From Bacillota bacterium (GTDB lineage: Bacteria > Bacillota > Clostridia > Christensenellales > UMGS416): a stretch of DNA of 64,000 bases. Positions within the stretch are counted from its first letter, which is position 1; each line of letters starts with the position of its first letter. Both the position numbers and the translations under genes were made by a program. The notes under the pieces are model-generated. The model saw only the letters and a list, made by a program, of their open reading frames with translations. It did no database searches and was not told the origin of the DNA. Shown in pieces: positions 34,990-43,193 of the stretch. The DNA is taken from the NCBI GenBank assembly GCA_023410875.1, contig JAEYPH010000043.1, positions 1 to 64,000 on the forward strand. The letters run 5' to 3'.

Positions 34990-35540
34990 GCTTGCGATCC
35001 TCCATGCAAATCGTTCTCGCCTTCCAACAGGCACTCTTTGATCCATTGGGCCACTTCCGGCAGATCCAGCGGCACATCGCCCAGCGCTGTGCGGATATCT
35101 TCAGTGCTAAACTCGAATTTGCGGCCATTCACGCTGTGGTTCAGGCGGAAGTCCAGTTCCGGGTTGGCGCTCACCAGCAGAAACACCGTGGCTGCCAGGT
35201 CTCCCAGGGGCCGGCGGTCGATGTGCCCCAGACGGTAGCTGCCCTCCAGCGTGGTTCCTTGCCCTGGCTGTGAGCTTAGCCGAAAGGCGCCGCCGCATTG
35301 CAGGCAGCCTTCGCGGAACATCGGGATGCCCAGGCCCACCTTCCTCGTGCTGCGGCTGGTCACAAACGGGTCCTGCACCCGCTGGGCCTGTTCGACGCTC
35401 ATACCGCAGCCGTCATCGGCAATGCGCACCGTGAGCAAGTCTTCTGCGCTGCTCTCCTCCACATCGATACGGATGTGCCGCGCGCCGGCGGTGATGGCGT
35501 TCTGCGCCAGGTCGAGGATGTGCAGCGATATCTCGGTCAT
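34986..35540 (-). CDS. HATPase-domain protein of the hydrogenase operon
   Basis: A 184-residue protein with a GHKL ATP-binding domain: HILDLAQNAITAGA (N box), IADDGCGM (G1 box) and KVGLGIPMF (G2-like). No histidine phosphorylation site or membrane segment is visible, so it is a stand-alone ATPase or anti-sigma-like regulator. The same type of gene occurs in other clostridial hydrogenase operons, but its role is not known. A second HATPase protein lies at 38876. Confidence 0.82.
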   Translation of the reverse strand: MTEISLHILDLAQNAITAGARHIRIDVEESSAEDLLTVRIADDGCGMSVEQAQRVQDPFVTSRSTRKVGLGIPMFREGCLQCGGAFRLSSQPGQGTTLEGSYRLGHIDRRPLGDLAATVFLLVSANPELDFRLNHSVNGRKFEFSTEDIRTALGDVPLDLPEVAQWIKECLLEGENDLHGGSQA

Positions 35541-35543
35541 GCC

Positions 35544-36017
35544 TTACTTGTATTTGGCGAGAATGCCCGGCACCTCGTCAGCGGTCAGTCGTCCGTAGAC
35601 GTCGTCACCCACCATGAGCACCGGAGCCAGACCGCAGCAGCCCAGGCAGCGGGTCTGCAGCAGCGTGAACTTGCCGTCGGGCGTCGTTTTGCCGGGCTTC
35701 ACCTTCAACTCCTGAGCCAGGCGGTCCAGTACCTTTTCGGAACCCTTGACGTAGCAGGCCGTGCCCATGCACACGCTGATGACGTGCTCGCCGTTGCCTT
35801 CCAGCGTGAACTGTGAGTAGAAAGTCGCCACGCCGTAAATTTCGGTCAGCGGGATGTTCAGGCCTTCGGAAATGCGCACCTGCACCTCGATGGGCAGGAA
35901 GCCGAAAATCTCCTGAGCCGCCTGCATGACCGGCATCAACGGGCCATCGGTGTGCTGATAGCTTGCGATGACCGCGTCAAGCTTGTCGAATTTTTCTTTT
36001 TCCTTGCGAACGTCCAT
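35544..36017 (-). CDS. hydC: NuoE-like 2Fe-2S subunit of bifurcating hydrogenase (HndA/HydC)
   Basis: A 157-residue thioredoxin-like subunit. The family core is IYGVATFYSQF, and the 2Fe-2S ligands are CMGTACYVKGSEKV and TRCLGCCGLAPVLMV. Full length for the family. SD GGGGGA before ATG. First gene of the catalytic operon; a Rex-like site lies about 50 bases upstream. Confidence 0.94.
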   Translation of the reverse strand: MDVRKEKEKFDKLDAVIASYQHTDGPLMPVMQAAQEIFGFLPIEVQVRISEGLNIPLTEIYGVATFYSQFTLEGNGEHVISVCMGTACYVKGSEKVLDRLAQELKVKPGKTTPDGKFTLLQTRCLGCCGLAPVLMVGDDVYGRLTADEVPGILAKYK

Positions 36018-36068
36018 TCCAGGTCCCCCTTCTATGTTTGGAAGCTTTTCCGAACAATATGAACGGGC

Positions 36069-36108
36069 TTGTTAATTTCTTAACATTCCCGCTTTGTTAT
36101 TTTAACAT
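36069..36108 (-). promoter_or_regulatory. Rex-like redox operator before the hydrogenase operon
   Basis: TTGTTAATTTCTTAACAT at 36069-36086 is a near-perfect inverted repeat with the Rex spacing (TGTTAA-N4-TTAACA). A second, one-base-shorter palindrome TTGTTATTTTAACAT lies at 36094-36108. Rex senses NADH/NAD+, which fits a NAD-linked hydrogenase. Confidence 0.78.
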
Positions 36109-36238
36109 ATTACGCGTTTATTTGCACCTGTTTTTTGCACAAGTTCGATAAAAGTTTCACGAGCAGAAACTGTGAAGTTCCACTAAAAAATGTACCGGAA
36201 TCACAATTTCGAGTAAAATGGTCGGCTTTAGCGGCCAA

Positions 36239-36928
36239 TCAGGACTGCCGCAGCAGTTCGTTCAATATGTCTGGTATGCTGGCTGTGGCCGTACAAAGCG
36301 GAAAGCCGAACTCCAAAATGTCTTGCAACCGATGAGCATCGGACGAACGAATAGGACGGTACTGTGGATCAAGTTCGGGTTTTTGCGTAACCTCCATAAC
36401 CCGCGCGTGCAGACCCGGCGGAATGAAGCCCAGATTGGCCAGCAAGCTGCTTTCACCGCGGTCGATGTGGGCGGGAACCAGCACGCCGCCGCGGGCCTTG
36501 GCCTCGCGCTCTACCGCCTCCAGCGGCAGCGCCACCGCCTGCAGCAGCCAGCGCGGGCATTCCCCCGCCGGCGCGTCGTCGGCGTCCACGATGATCTGCC
36601 GGCCAAAAAAATCCGAACGATTGCGCACGAAACTTTGGTTCTGCTCCAGCAGCACGCAGAAATCCTGTAGCGCATCCAGAGCCGGGAAATAGCATAGCGC
36701 GTGGATTTCCTCCTGCGTGGTGACCTCCACGCCGGGCAGAAACAACAGGCCGAAATCGGAACAGGCCTGAGCACAAACCCCGCTGTTGGCACAGGCGTTG
36801 TGGTCGGTCACGGAAATGGCGTCCAAACCCCGCAGGCTGGCCATCGCGGCGATGTTGTATGGGGTCATGTCGTCGTCGGCACAGGGCGAAAGGCAGGAGT
36901 GGATGTGCAAATCCACGTGGAGCGTCAT
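36239..36928 (-). CDS. PHP-domain phosphoesterase
   Basis: A 229-residue PHP metallo-phosphoesterase. Metal-binding motifs are DLHIHSCLSPCADDD (residues 6-20), VTDHNAC near 40, PGVEV near 66 and SSDAHRL near 200. The substrate is unknown; such genes recur in clostridial hydrogenase loci. The start overlaps the end of the DRTGG-like gene by 4 bases. Confidence 0.85.
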   Translation of the reverse strand: MTLHVDLHIHSCLSPCADDDMTPYNIAAMASLRGLDAISVTDHNACANSGVCAQACSDFGLLFLPGVEVTTQEEIHALCYFPALDALQDFCVLLEQNQSFVRNRSDFFGRQIIVDADDAPAGECPRWLLQAVALPLEAVEREAKARGGVLVPAHIDRGESSLLANLGFIPPGLHARVMEVTQKPELDPQYRPIRSSDAHRLQDILEFGFPLCTATASIPDILNELLRQS

Positions 36929-37263
36929 TTCCCGATCCCCAATGCGTACAGCATACCGCTGAGCTCATAACCTGAGCGTGGCGAACAGAGCACCGCGATG
37001 CCCTCGTCGGCGGCCTTCTTGAGCACGTCCGGGGGCATGGCGCAACCCTCGGCCAGAAGGATACAGGCGAACTCGTGCAGCGAGGCCACCGCGACGACGT
37101 TCATATGGGTCTGCACGGTGATCCATGCCATGCCGGCGCTACCGCGGGCCATCACCCAGCTCAGCAGATCGCAGCATATGCCGCCGGTGATGGGCCGGTC
37201 GGTGGGAGCGTCAGGCGTTAACAGCGTAAATTCACCGGTGTCGAAAAGTTCCTTGAGCGTCAT
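36925..37263 (-). CDS. DRTGG-like domain protein 2
   Basis: A 112-residue protein with RPITGGICCDLLSWVMARGSAGMAWITVQTHMNVVAVA, the DRTGG-type fold found fused to phosphotransacetylases and CBS proteins. Function unknown. SD GGGAGGA. It lies 9 bases after the hydrogenase-like gene and has a paralogue at 39294. Confidence 0.72.
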   Translation of the reverse strand: MTLKELFDTGEFTLLTPDAPTDRPITGGICCDLLSWVMARGSAGMAWITVQTHMNVVAVASLHEFACILLAEGCAMPPDVLKKAADEGIAVLCSPRSGYELSGMLYALGIGK

Positions 37264-37272
37264 GGGTCCTCC

Positions 37273-38556
37273 CTATTGCATATCGCTCAGGTCTTTCATT
37301 TGCCGAGCGAGGTTGTTTACTTTTTCCTTGAGCTTGAAGATGCAATCCAGTTCCACCGCCTGACCCTTTACAATGTCCTCGGCCAGCGCACGGCACGTGG
37401 GTGCGCCGCAGGATCCGCAATCCAGTCCTTTGAAGCCCTCGGTCAGGCGCTCGATGTGTTCCATCATCTCCATGGCCCGCCCGATGTCGTCGTCCAGCTT
37501 GAGTACCGGCTGCTCGGGCAGCGAGCGTGTAAAGGCAATATCCATGTCCGGCGTTTCCGGCCGGGCCGGCTTCGTGCTCTGCTGCATCTTCTCCACCAGG
37601 CGGCGGATGCGGTTCTTGGCCACATAGGCGTTTTCAAAGGTCAGAGCGCCGCCCACGCAGCCGCCCTGGCAGGCCAGGCCCTCGAAGAACTGCAGGTCGG
37701 AAAGCTTGTTGTCCTCTATTTGCTCCAGCACGCGGATGACGTTGTGGATGCCGTCCACGGCCAGCGCGTTGTCGCAGCCCACAGCCGTGCTCTCGCCGCC
37801 GGAATTGGCCCAGCCGATGCCGGCGAAGCTGGCGCGGTCGCCCTGGAATTCCTCTCCGGGATGGCGCATCTGGCCGCTCAGCAGGCCGTAGATTTCCAGA
37901 ATGGAGATTGCCCCGTCCACATTGGATTTTTCCAGACCCAACGGATTGCGTATGCTGGTCATCTTGGCTGGGCACGGCGTCAGGAAGAACGCGCCGATCT
38001 GCTCGATGGGCACGCCCCTCTCCTTGGAAAACTGTTCCTTGGCCAGTTTGGCTGCGACCTCCACCGGGGCCAGCAGGTCCACAACGTTGGGCAGCAGGTC
38101 GGGAAAGCGCACCTGGATCAGCCGTACGACCGCCGGGCACGCCGAGGAGATCAGCGGCAACGGGTGGTCATGGTCGCTCACAAGCAGCTTGCGCATCTGG
38201 GCGCTCACGATGTCGGCGCCGCGGGCTACTTCATACACCCAGTCGAAGCCCATGGCCACCAGCCCGCCCAAAAGCGAGCCGATGGAGTTCAGGTTTTTGA
38301 ACTGGCCATAGAGCGAGGGCGCCGGCAGAGCGATCTTGTATGGGAAGGATGAGATGACGCTGATGTTGTCCGTTGTGGCGATCTTCGCGTGATAGGGGCA
38401 TGTGCGGATGCACTCGCCGCAATCCACGCACCGCTCGGCGATGATGTGGGCCTTGCCGCCCCGTACGCGGATGGCCTCGGTGGGGCAGCGCTTGAGGCAA
38501 TTGGTGCATCCTTTGCATTTTTCGCTGTCCAGCGTCACACTGTGGAAATACTTCAT
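37273..38556 (-). CDS. [FeFe]-hydrogenase-like protein, probable H2/redox sensor
   Basis: A 427-residue protein. Two 4Fe-4S motifs open it (CKGCTNCLKRCPTE, CVDCGECIRTCPYH). The H-cluster domain keeps its cysteines in altered settings: SSACPAVV, TPCPAK and GLACQGGCVGG. A C-terminal 4Fe-4S domain (CGSCGAPTCRALAEDIVKG) replaces any PAS domain. This matches non-catalytic or sensory group C/D hydrogenases. ATG 38556 has AGGTGAGG upstream; a longer frame adds 18 residues without a ribosome site. First gene of a set with DRTGG and PHP. Confidence 0.82.
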   Translation of the reverse strand: MKYFHSVTLDSEKCKGCTNCLKRCPTEAIRVRGGKAHIIAERCVDCGECIRTCPYHAKIATTDNISVISSFPYKIALPAPSLYGQFKNLNSIGSLLGGLVAMGFDWVYEVARGADIVSAQMRKLLVSDHDHPLPLISSACPAVVRLIQVRFPDLLPNVVDLLAPVEVAAKLAKEQFSKERGVPIEQIGAFFLTPCPAKMTSIRNPLGLEKSNVDGAISILEIYGLLSGQMRHPGEEFQGDRASFAGIGWANSGGESTAVGCDNALAVDGIHNVIRVLEQIEDNKLSDLQFFEGLACQGGCVGGALTFENAYVAKNRIRRLVEKMQQSTKPARPETPDMDIAFTRSLPEQPVLKLDDDIGRAMEMMEHIERLTEGFKGLDCGSCGAPTCRALAEDIVKGQAVELDCIFKLKEKVNNLARQMKDLSDMQ

Positions 38557-38576
38557 AACCTCACCTTGTTGCATCC

Positions 38577-38605
38577 AGAATACAATGTTGTACATTCTAA
38601 TGCAA
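38577..38605 (-). promoter_or_regulatory. Promoter of the hydrogenase-like sensor gene with a palindrome in the spacer
   Basis: On the minus strand TTGCAT (38605-38600), 17 bases, TATTCT (38582-38577). The spacer contains the perfect palindrome TACAATGTTGTA (38581-38592), an operator candidate. Confidence 0.58.
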
Positions 38606-38664
38606 CTCAAACAAGCTTTGAGGCTGTCGGGCTAGATGCATAAAGTGCAAACTTCAGATAGCTG

Positions 38665-38820
38665 GTAAGGATTTCGCGCCTTTCTTGGCGCGACCTGCGC
38701 ACCATCTCGCCGGCATCCAGCCGGCTGAAGCGGCAAAGCCGCTTCCGATGGTGCTGGGCTGCGGCGCATCCTGCGCAAGGGCCAAAGGGCTTTCCGATCG
38801 CCCTTTGGAAACCTTCGGCC
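38665..38820 (+). repeat. CCAAAGGGC hairpin repeat, copy 1 (expanded)
   Basis: Core hairpin CCAAAGGGC-TTTCCGATC-GCCCTTTGG at 38782-38808, followed by AAACCTTCGGC. On the left is the shared GGATTTCGC start and a hairpin. Between them this copy carries about 90 extra bases that fold by themselves: CCATC...GATGG closing GCCGGC/GCCGGC and AGCGGC/GCCGCT. It fills most of the 319-base gap between the sensor gene and the HATPase gene; nothing else is seen there. Confidence 0.75.
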
Positions 38821-38875
38821 TCTATCTGATTATTATTTATGCAATCATGCCATTAACACAACAGCCCTTATATCC

Positions 38876-39304
38876 TTAGCGCAGCGGAAAGCGCATGGTG
38901 ACCGTGGTCCCCTGCGCTCCGGTCTGCAGCTCAAATTCGCCGGCGCACCGAGCCATATTGGGCAAGCCCATGCCCGCGCCGAAGCCCAGCTCCCGCACGC
39001 TGTCCGGCGCTGTGGAAAAGCCCTCGGTCATCGCCTGCTCCACATCGGTGATGCCCGGTCCGCTGTCCGAGGCGATCAGCGTGATGCGGTCGCGGCTGAC
39101 CGACAGCGTCAGCTGCCCGCCGTGGCTGTGGATGATGATGTTGAGCTCTGCCTCGTAACTGGCAATGGAGATGCGCCGTACCATCTGTGTTTCGATGCCC
39201 AACCGTTTGAGCACATCCTTGATGGCGGCGGACGCATCGCCGGCGGCGTTGAAATCGCCGGCGACCACCGGATAGCGTTCGATCAGGCTGCCCTCACTGC
39301 CCAT
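38876..39304 (-). CDS. HATPase-domain regulator (anti-sigma-like) 1
   Basis: A 142-residue GHKL ATPase resembling RsbW/SpoIIAB-type regulators: EAELNIIIHSHGG (N box), ASDSGPGI (G1 box) and FGAGMGLPNMARCAGEF (G2 box). I chose ATG 39304, which overlaps the upstream gene by 11 bases; the open frame extends further inside that gene. Partner unknown; it belongs with the DRTGG, PHP and hydrogenase-like genes as a redox or H2 signalling set. Confidence 0.78.
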   Translation of the reverse strand: MGSEGSLIERYPVVAGDFNAAGDASAAIKDVLKRLGIETQMVRRISIASYEAELNIIIHSHGGQLTLSVSRDRITLIASDSGPGITDVEQAMTEGFSTAPDSVRELGFGAGMGLPNMARCAGEFELQTGAQGTTVTMRFPLR

Positions 39305-39653
39305 TTCCCCTGCCTTCTCCGCGAAGGCCGTTGTTGTAGAGTATGCCGCAGGCGGTGAACAGCGTGTGTTCACACCGCATCACGGCGATCCCTCGTTCCC
39401 CGGCCATCTGCAGGATTTCATCACTTGGTATTTTCCCGCGGACGAAAACGATCAAGGTCAGGTCCAGCATTTCCGCTGTGCGCACCACGTGGGGGTTCGT
39501 AAGGCCGGTCAGCAGGCAGGTCTTGTCGCTCACGCTGGCCAGCACGTCGCTCATCAGATCGCTGCCGCAGGCGGAGCGGACTTCGTGATCCAGCTTGTCC
39601 TCCCCGCACAGCAGCTCGGCGTCCAAAAGGGGAATCATGTCCTTGACCTTCAT
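39294..39653 (-). CDS. DRTGG-like domain protein 1
   Basis: A 119-residue protein, MKVKDMIPLLDAELLCG...VRSACGSDLMSDVLASVSDKTCLLTGLTNPHVVRTAEM, of the same fold as the protein at 36925 (both have a C-D-L/M-(L/M)-S-(W/D)-V segment). Function unknown. First gene of the accessory hydrogenase cassette. Confidence 0.72.
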   Translation of the reverse strand: MKVKDMIPLLDAELLCGEDKLDHEVRSACGSDLMSDVLASVSDKTCLLTGLTNPHVVRTAEMLDLTLIVFVRGKIPSDEILQMAGERGIAVMRCEHTLFTACGILYNNGLRGEGRGNGQ

Positions 39654-39675
39654 CTTTCGTCCTCTATATCGGAAA

Positions 39676-40572
39676 TTAAGTACTCTTCAATTTCTGCTCC
39701 AATTTGAGCAGTATTTCTATGATATTATATTTTAACCCGGAAAGCAACGCCGCCGAATCACCGCCGCCGGCTTGCGCCAGAGCGTTCAAATTGCTGGCGC
39801 TTTCGGTGAGCGCCTCATGCAGCTTGACAATCTGCGGTGTGCTCGGGTGCCCCAGCGCCTGGGTCAGCGCGTCGTCGGTCTCGGTGAACTTGCGGGCACT
39901 GGCGCTGATGACGGCCAGATAGTCGTCCGCGCTCCCCTGCTTTGCCTGTGCCTTCTTCTGCGTGTCGATCAGCACGACGATCTGGCTTTGCATCACGAGC
40001 AAGGCGCTGCGGATTGTGGCGATCTGCTCCTTTGTGGCGGTAACCCTCCAGGTGATGCCGCTGACCTCCACCTTGAGCATGCTGGCGTCGGCGACTGAGC
40101 CGTTCTTGTATTGGTCGCGCACGGCCTTGGCATCGGCCTGCCCATAATACACCGAATCCACAACGCGGAACTGATCGCCGTCGCGCAGGATGTAGCCGGA
40201 GGCGCCGGAGGGCTTCATCTGGTCGGCCAGCGCCCGGGCGTTCTCTTCCTTGTTGAACACGCCCAGCTGCACACCATACAGCGTGATCGGGTTCAGCTTG
40301 ATCTCCTCGGTGCCGCTGCCGGATACCGCTGTCACGGTTGCTGTGGCGGAAGCCGAAGCCGACGGCGTCGGCGACAGCGTAACGGCCGGGGTTGTTTTCA
40401 TGGCCGACGGCGAGGGCGAGGCGGTACCGTCGCCAAAGAGGATGGAGCCGATGTCCAGCGCCTGGAAAACATAGATGAACAACGCGACCACCACCAGCAG
40501 CAATACGATGGAAGCCACGCCAGCCGAGTCGTTCTGCTTCTTCTTACCACGGGCACTTCTTCTTCGGCGCAT
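39676..40572 (-). CDS. Membrane-anchored SPOR-domain protein
   Basis: A 298-residue protein: a basic cytoplasmic N-terminus (MRRRRSARGKKKQ), one membrane helix (SIVLLLVVVALFIYVFQAL, about 20-38), a low-complexity Ser/Thr/Pro/Ala linker, then a SPOR-like domain near 95-175 (YGVQLGVFNKEENARALADQMK...YILRDGDQFRVVDSVYYGQADAKAV). SPOR domains bind denuded peptidoglycan at division septa. The last 120 residues are helical and unassigned. ATG 40572 follows GGAGGA. Confidence 0.82.
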   Translation of the reverse strand: MRRRRSARGKKKQNDSAGVASIVLLLVVVALFIYVFQALDIGSILFGDGTASPSPSAMKTTPAVTLSPTPSASASATATVTAVSGSGTEEIKLNPITLYGVQLGVFNKEENARALADQMKPSGASGYILRDGDQFRVVDSVYYGQADAKAVRDQYKNGSVADASMLKVEVSGITWRVTATKEQIATIRSALLVMQSQIVVLIDTQKKAQAKQGSADDYLAVISASARKFTETDDALTQALGHPSTPQIVKLHEALTESASNLNALAQAGGGDSAALLSGLKYNIIEILLKLEQKLKST

Positions 40573-40652
40573 TGTACATTCCTCCAGCAAGGTGTTATGA
40601 TACAGGATATTCATCGAACCGGTATTTATGTATTCATACAGGAGGAATTTAT

Positions 40653-41486
40653 ATGTACCAGCCGGAGGCAGTGCGCGCTTTCTATGACAGCTACGGTCAG
40701 CGCGAATGGCGCCGTCTGGATTCCTCAGCTTATTCGCGGCTTATATATCACAACCACATGGCGTTTCTGCAAGGGTATTTGAAAGAAGGCGTTCGCGTGC
40801 TGGACGCCGGATGCGGCGGCGGGCGTTTCTCCATCCCGGCGGCGCAGGCCGGCTGCCTCGTCACGTGCCTGGATCTGTCCGGCGAGCAGGTGGACATCGC
40901 CCGACAGAACATGCAGGATGCGGGCCTCATGGCCCGCGCGCAGGGCTTCGTGCAGGCGGATGTAGCCGACCTGCGGGAATTGACCAACGAATCCTTCGAC
41001 GTCGTAATCTGCTTCGGCGCGGTTCTCAACTATCTGGGTGATCGTGCCGGCGACGCCATCCGCGAGCTGGCCCGCGTGGCTCGGCCCGGCGGCACACTGT
41101 TTTTCAGCGTAAACAGCCTGTTCGGCATCCTGCGCTCCACGGCAGCCAACGATGGCGTGGGCTTCTGGGGCCGTCCGGACTATTGGAGGATCGACGAAGT
41201 GACCGCTTCCGGCGATCTGCCCGGGCATGAGGCCATAGAGCACCCGCCGCGGCACTTCTACCGGGCGGCGGAATTCCGGGCGCTGCTGGAGAGCTGCGGC
41301 CTGTGCAATGTCGCCCTGGGCGCAGCGCCTTCCATACTGAGCGGCCTGCGCCAACAGGCCGAGGCGCTGGAAGCCGACCCGGTGGCGTGGGCCGCCGTGC
41401 TGCGGGCCGAGGACGCGGCCTTCCGCCTGGAGCACATGGCCGATGCCGGCGAATTCCTGTTAGCCAGGGGAACCGTGCCGGATTGA
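40653..41486 (+). CDS. Class I SAM-dependent methyltransferase
   Basis: A 277-residue methyltransferase. Motif I is VLDAGCGGGRFSIPAA near 48-63, the acidic loop is CLDLSGEQV near 71, and FDVVICFGAVLNYL near 117 is motif IV. The substrate cannot be told. ATG 40653 has AGGAGG upstream; the frame is open earlier but lacks a site. Its stop is immediately followed, in the same frame, by the acetyltransferase frame. Confidence 0.87.
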   Translation: MYQPEAVRAFYDSYGQREWRRLDSSAYSRLIYHNHMAFLQGYLKEGVRVLDAGCGGGRFSIPAAQAGCLVTCLDLSGEQVDIARQNMQDAGLMARAQGFVQADVADLRELTNESFDVVICFGAVLNYLGDRAGDAIRELARVARPGGTLFFSVNSLFGILRSTAANDGVGFWGRPDYWRIDEVTASGDLPGHEAIEHPPRHFYRAAEFRALLESCGLCNVALGAAPSILSGLRQQAEALEADPVAWAAVLRAEDAAFRLEHMADAGEFLLARGTVPD

Positions 41487-41498
41487 GGAGGTCTGTAC

Positions 41499-41957
41499 AT
41501 AGATATTCGGATTGCGACCGAGGAATACCTGGACGACTGCCTGGCGCTGGCGATGAAGCTGTGGCCGGATGGCGAGCCCTGTGAGCGGATGGATGCCTTG
41601 CTGAAGGACATCCGTTCTGAGGATTGGGCGTGCCTGCTGTGCCATGACGGGGATCACGCTGTCGGGTTCACGGAACTTTCGCTGCGCAAGGACTATGTGG
41701 AAGGCTGCGACAGCGGCCCGGTGGGCTATCTGGAAGGCGTGTATGTGCTGCCGGAATACCGCCGCCGGGGCGTGGCCAAGGCGCTGCTGGCCTTCGCCGA
41801 GCAGTGGGCCGCGGGCAAGGGCTGCACCCAGATGGCGTCGGATTGTGAGCTCACCAATGACGACAGCCTGCGCTTCCACCTGGGCAGCGGCTTCACCGAG
41901 GCCAACCGCATCATCTGCTTCGTCAAGGATATCGACCCCAGAGCGGGCAAAGCATAG
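41499..41957 (+). CDS. GNAT acetyltransferase, AAC(6')-I-like, with apparent AUA start
   Basis: A protein of about 152 residues resembling aminoglycoside 6'-N-acetyltransferases: DIRIATEEYLDDCLALAMKL then WPDGE, GPVGYLEGVYVLPEYRRRGVAKALL (acetyl-CoA loop), and QMASDCELTNDDSLRFHLGSGF. The family normally starts at the residue before DIR, where this gene has ATA (41499). AGGAGGT (41486-41492) lies 6 bases upstream, perfectly placed for it. No ATG, GTG or TTG lies between the preceding stop and ATG 41553, which would delete 18 conserved residues. Either AUA is used or the start is mutated. Confidence 0.74.
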   Translation: MDIRIATEEYLDDCLALAMKLWPDGEPCERMDALLKDIRSEDWACLLCHDGDHAVGFTELSLRKDYVEGCDSGPVGYLEGVYVLPEYRRRGVAKALLAFAEQWAAGKGCTQMASDCELTNDDSLRFHLGSGFTEANRIICFVKDIDPRAGKA

Positions 41958-41973
41958 AGTTGAGGAGCCGGCC

Positions 41974-42750
41974 ATGAGAGAAACCATCGACACCATGCCC
42001 CTGTGGGACGCCTTCCGCCAGAGCGGGCAATGCCCGTTCTGTTTTTTGAAGAACCACCTGCAGGCGCTGTATCTGGATATGTATCTGGGCGATTCAGTCA
42101 TGGAGCCCGACGTGCGCGTACAGACCAACCGCAGCTTCTTCTGCCGCGAGCACACCAAGCTGCTCTATGAGCAGAAGGTCAGCAAGCTGGGCCTGGCACT
42201 GATGACCCACACCCATCTGCTGGAGGTGCAGCGTCAGGCGCTCTCACAGATGGACGCCATCGAAAAGAGCATTCGCGACAGCGCGCCGCTGCTCAAACGC
42301 CTGGGCGCGGCCAAAGACATCAACGCCCAGCTGGCCGAGGCCGCCGCGACGGTGGAGCGTCGGGAACAGGAGTGTGTGATCTGCGCCCGTATGCAAAGCC
42401 ATATGACGCGATACCATGAAACAGCTCAGCATATGTGGACCCATGACAGCGCTTTCCGGGAGCTGTTCAACAACAGCCAGGGCTTCTGCCTGCCCCACTG
42501 GTCGGCGCAGTTAAAGGCCGCTCAGGGTACGCTGCTGGCCGGTGGGGACAGGGATTTTATCCTGAAACTCAACGAGATCGAAAAAAGGTCGCTGACCAAG
42601 ATGGCCGACGACCTGGAATGGTTCACGAAGAAGTTCGACTACCGCAACGCCAACGCGCCCTGGAAGGATTCCAAGGACGCTGTGCCCCGGGCGCTCAACA
42701 TGCTCAAGGGCTATACCGTGCCGTCTGACGGCGGTTCCTCCGAGGGCTGA
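41974..42750 (+). CDS. DUF6062 family protein
   Basis: A 258-residue soluble protein with spaced Cys pairs: GQCPFCFLKNH near 18, FFCREHTKLLYEQ near 55, CVICARMQSHMTRY near 130 and GFCLPHWSAQL near 170. These suggest zinc or Fe-S binding. I recognise it as DUF6062; no function is established. TGAGGAG is 6 bases before ATG. It follows the acetyltransferase by 16 bases, and its last 40 bases overlap the convergent dCMP deaminase gene. Confidence 0.75.
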   Translation: MRETIDTMPLWDAFRQSGQCPFCFLKNHLQALYLDMYLGDSVMEPDVRVQTNRSFFCREHTKLLYEQKVSKLGLALMTHTHLLEVQRQALSQMDAIEKSIRDSAPLLKRLGAAKDINAQLAEAAATVERREQECVICARMQSHMTRYHETAQHMWTHDSAFRELFNNSQGFCLPHWSAQLKAAQGTLLAGGDRDFILKLNEIEKRSLTKMADDLEWFTKKFDYRNANAPWKDSKDAVPRALNMLKGYTVPSDGGSSEG

Positions 42751-43193
42751 TACTGCTCGAAGCGGATACCCGACTCCTGAACCAGCGTGAGGGTGAAATC
42801 ATCAGGATACGGATTGGCGTATACGAGTCGCTCAATACCCGCATTGATGATGAGCCGCATGCAGATGGAGCATGGTTGATGCGTGCTGTAAAGTGTCGCG
42901 CCTTCGATTGCGATGCCCATACGCGCCGCCTGTATGATGGCGTTTTGCTCGGCGTGGATGGCGTAGCACAGCTGTCCCTGCTGCCCGGACGGGATGCCCA
43001 AGCGGCGACGCATACACTCGCCTCGTTCCTTGCAGGGAACCACGCCAACAGGCGCGCCGTTGTAGCCCGTGGCTACGATCCGCTTGTTCTTAACGATGAC
43101 CGCCCCCATCTGGCGGCTGGGCTGGTAGCAGCTGGACCATGTGCCGACCATCGCGGCCATGTCCATAAAACGTTTATCCCATTTGTCAAACAT
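42711..43193 (-). CDS. Deoxycytidylate (dCMP) deaminase
   Basis: A 160-residue zinc deaminase that makes dUMP from dCMP for thymidylate synthesis. Zinc and catalytic residues are in CYAIHAEQNAII (His, Glu) and THQPCSICMRLII (two Cys). NGAPVG and GECMRRR are typical of the dCMP branch (ComEB-like). ATG 43193 has GGAG upstream; a longer frame adds 36 residues without support. Confidence 0.93.
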   Translation of the reverse strand: MFDKWDKRFMDMAAMVGTWSSCYQPSRQMGAVIVKNKRIVATGYNGAPVGVVPCKERGECMRRRLGIPSGQQGQLCYAIHAEQNAIIQAARMGIAIEGATLYSTHQPCSICMRLIINAGIERLVYANPYPDDFTLTLVQESGIRFEQYQPSEEPPSDGTV

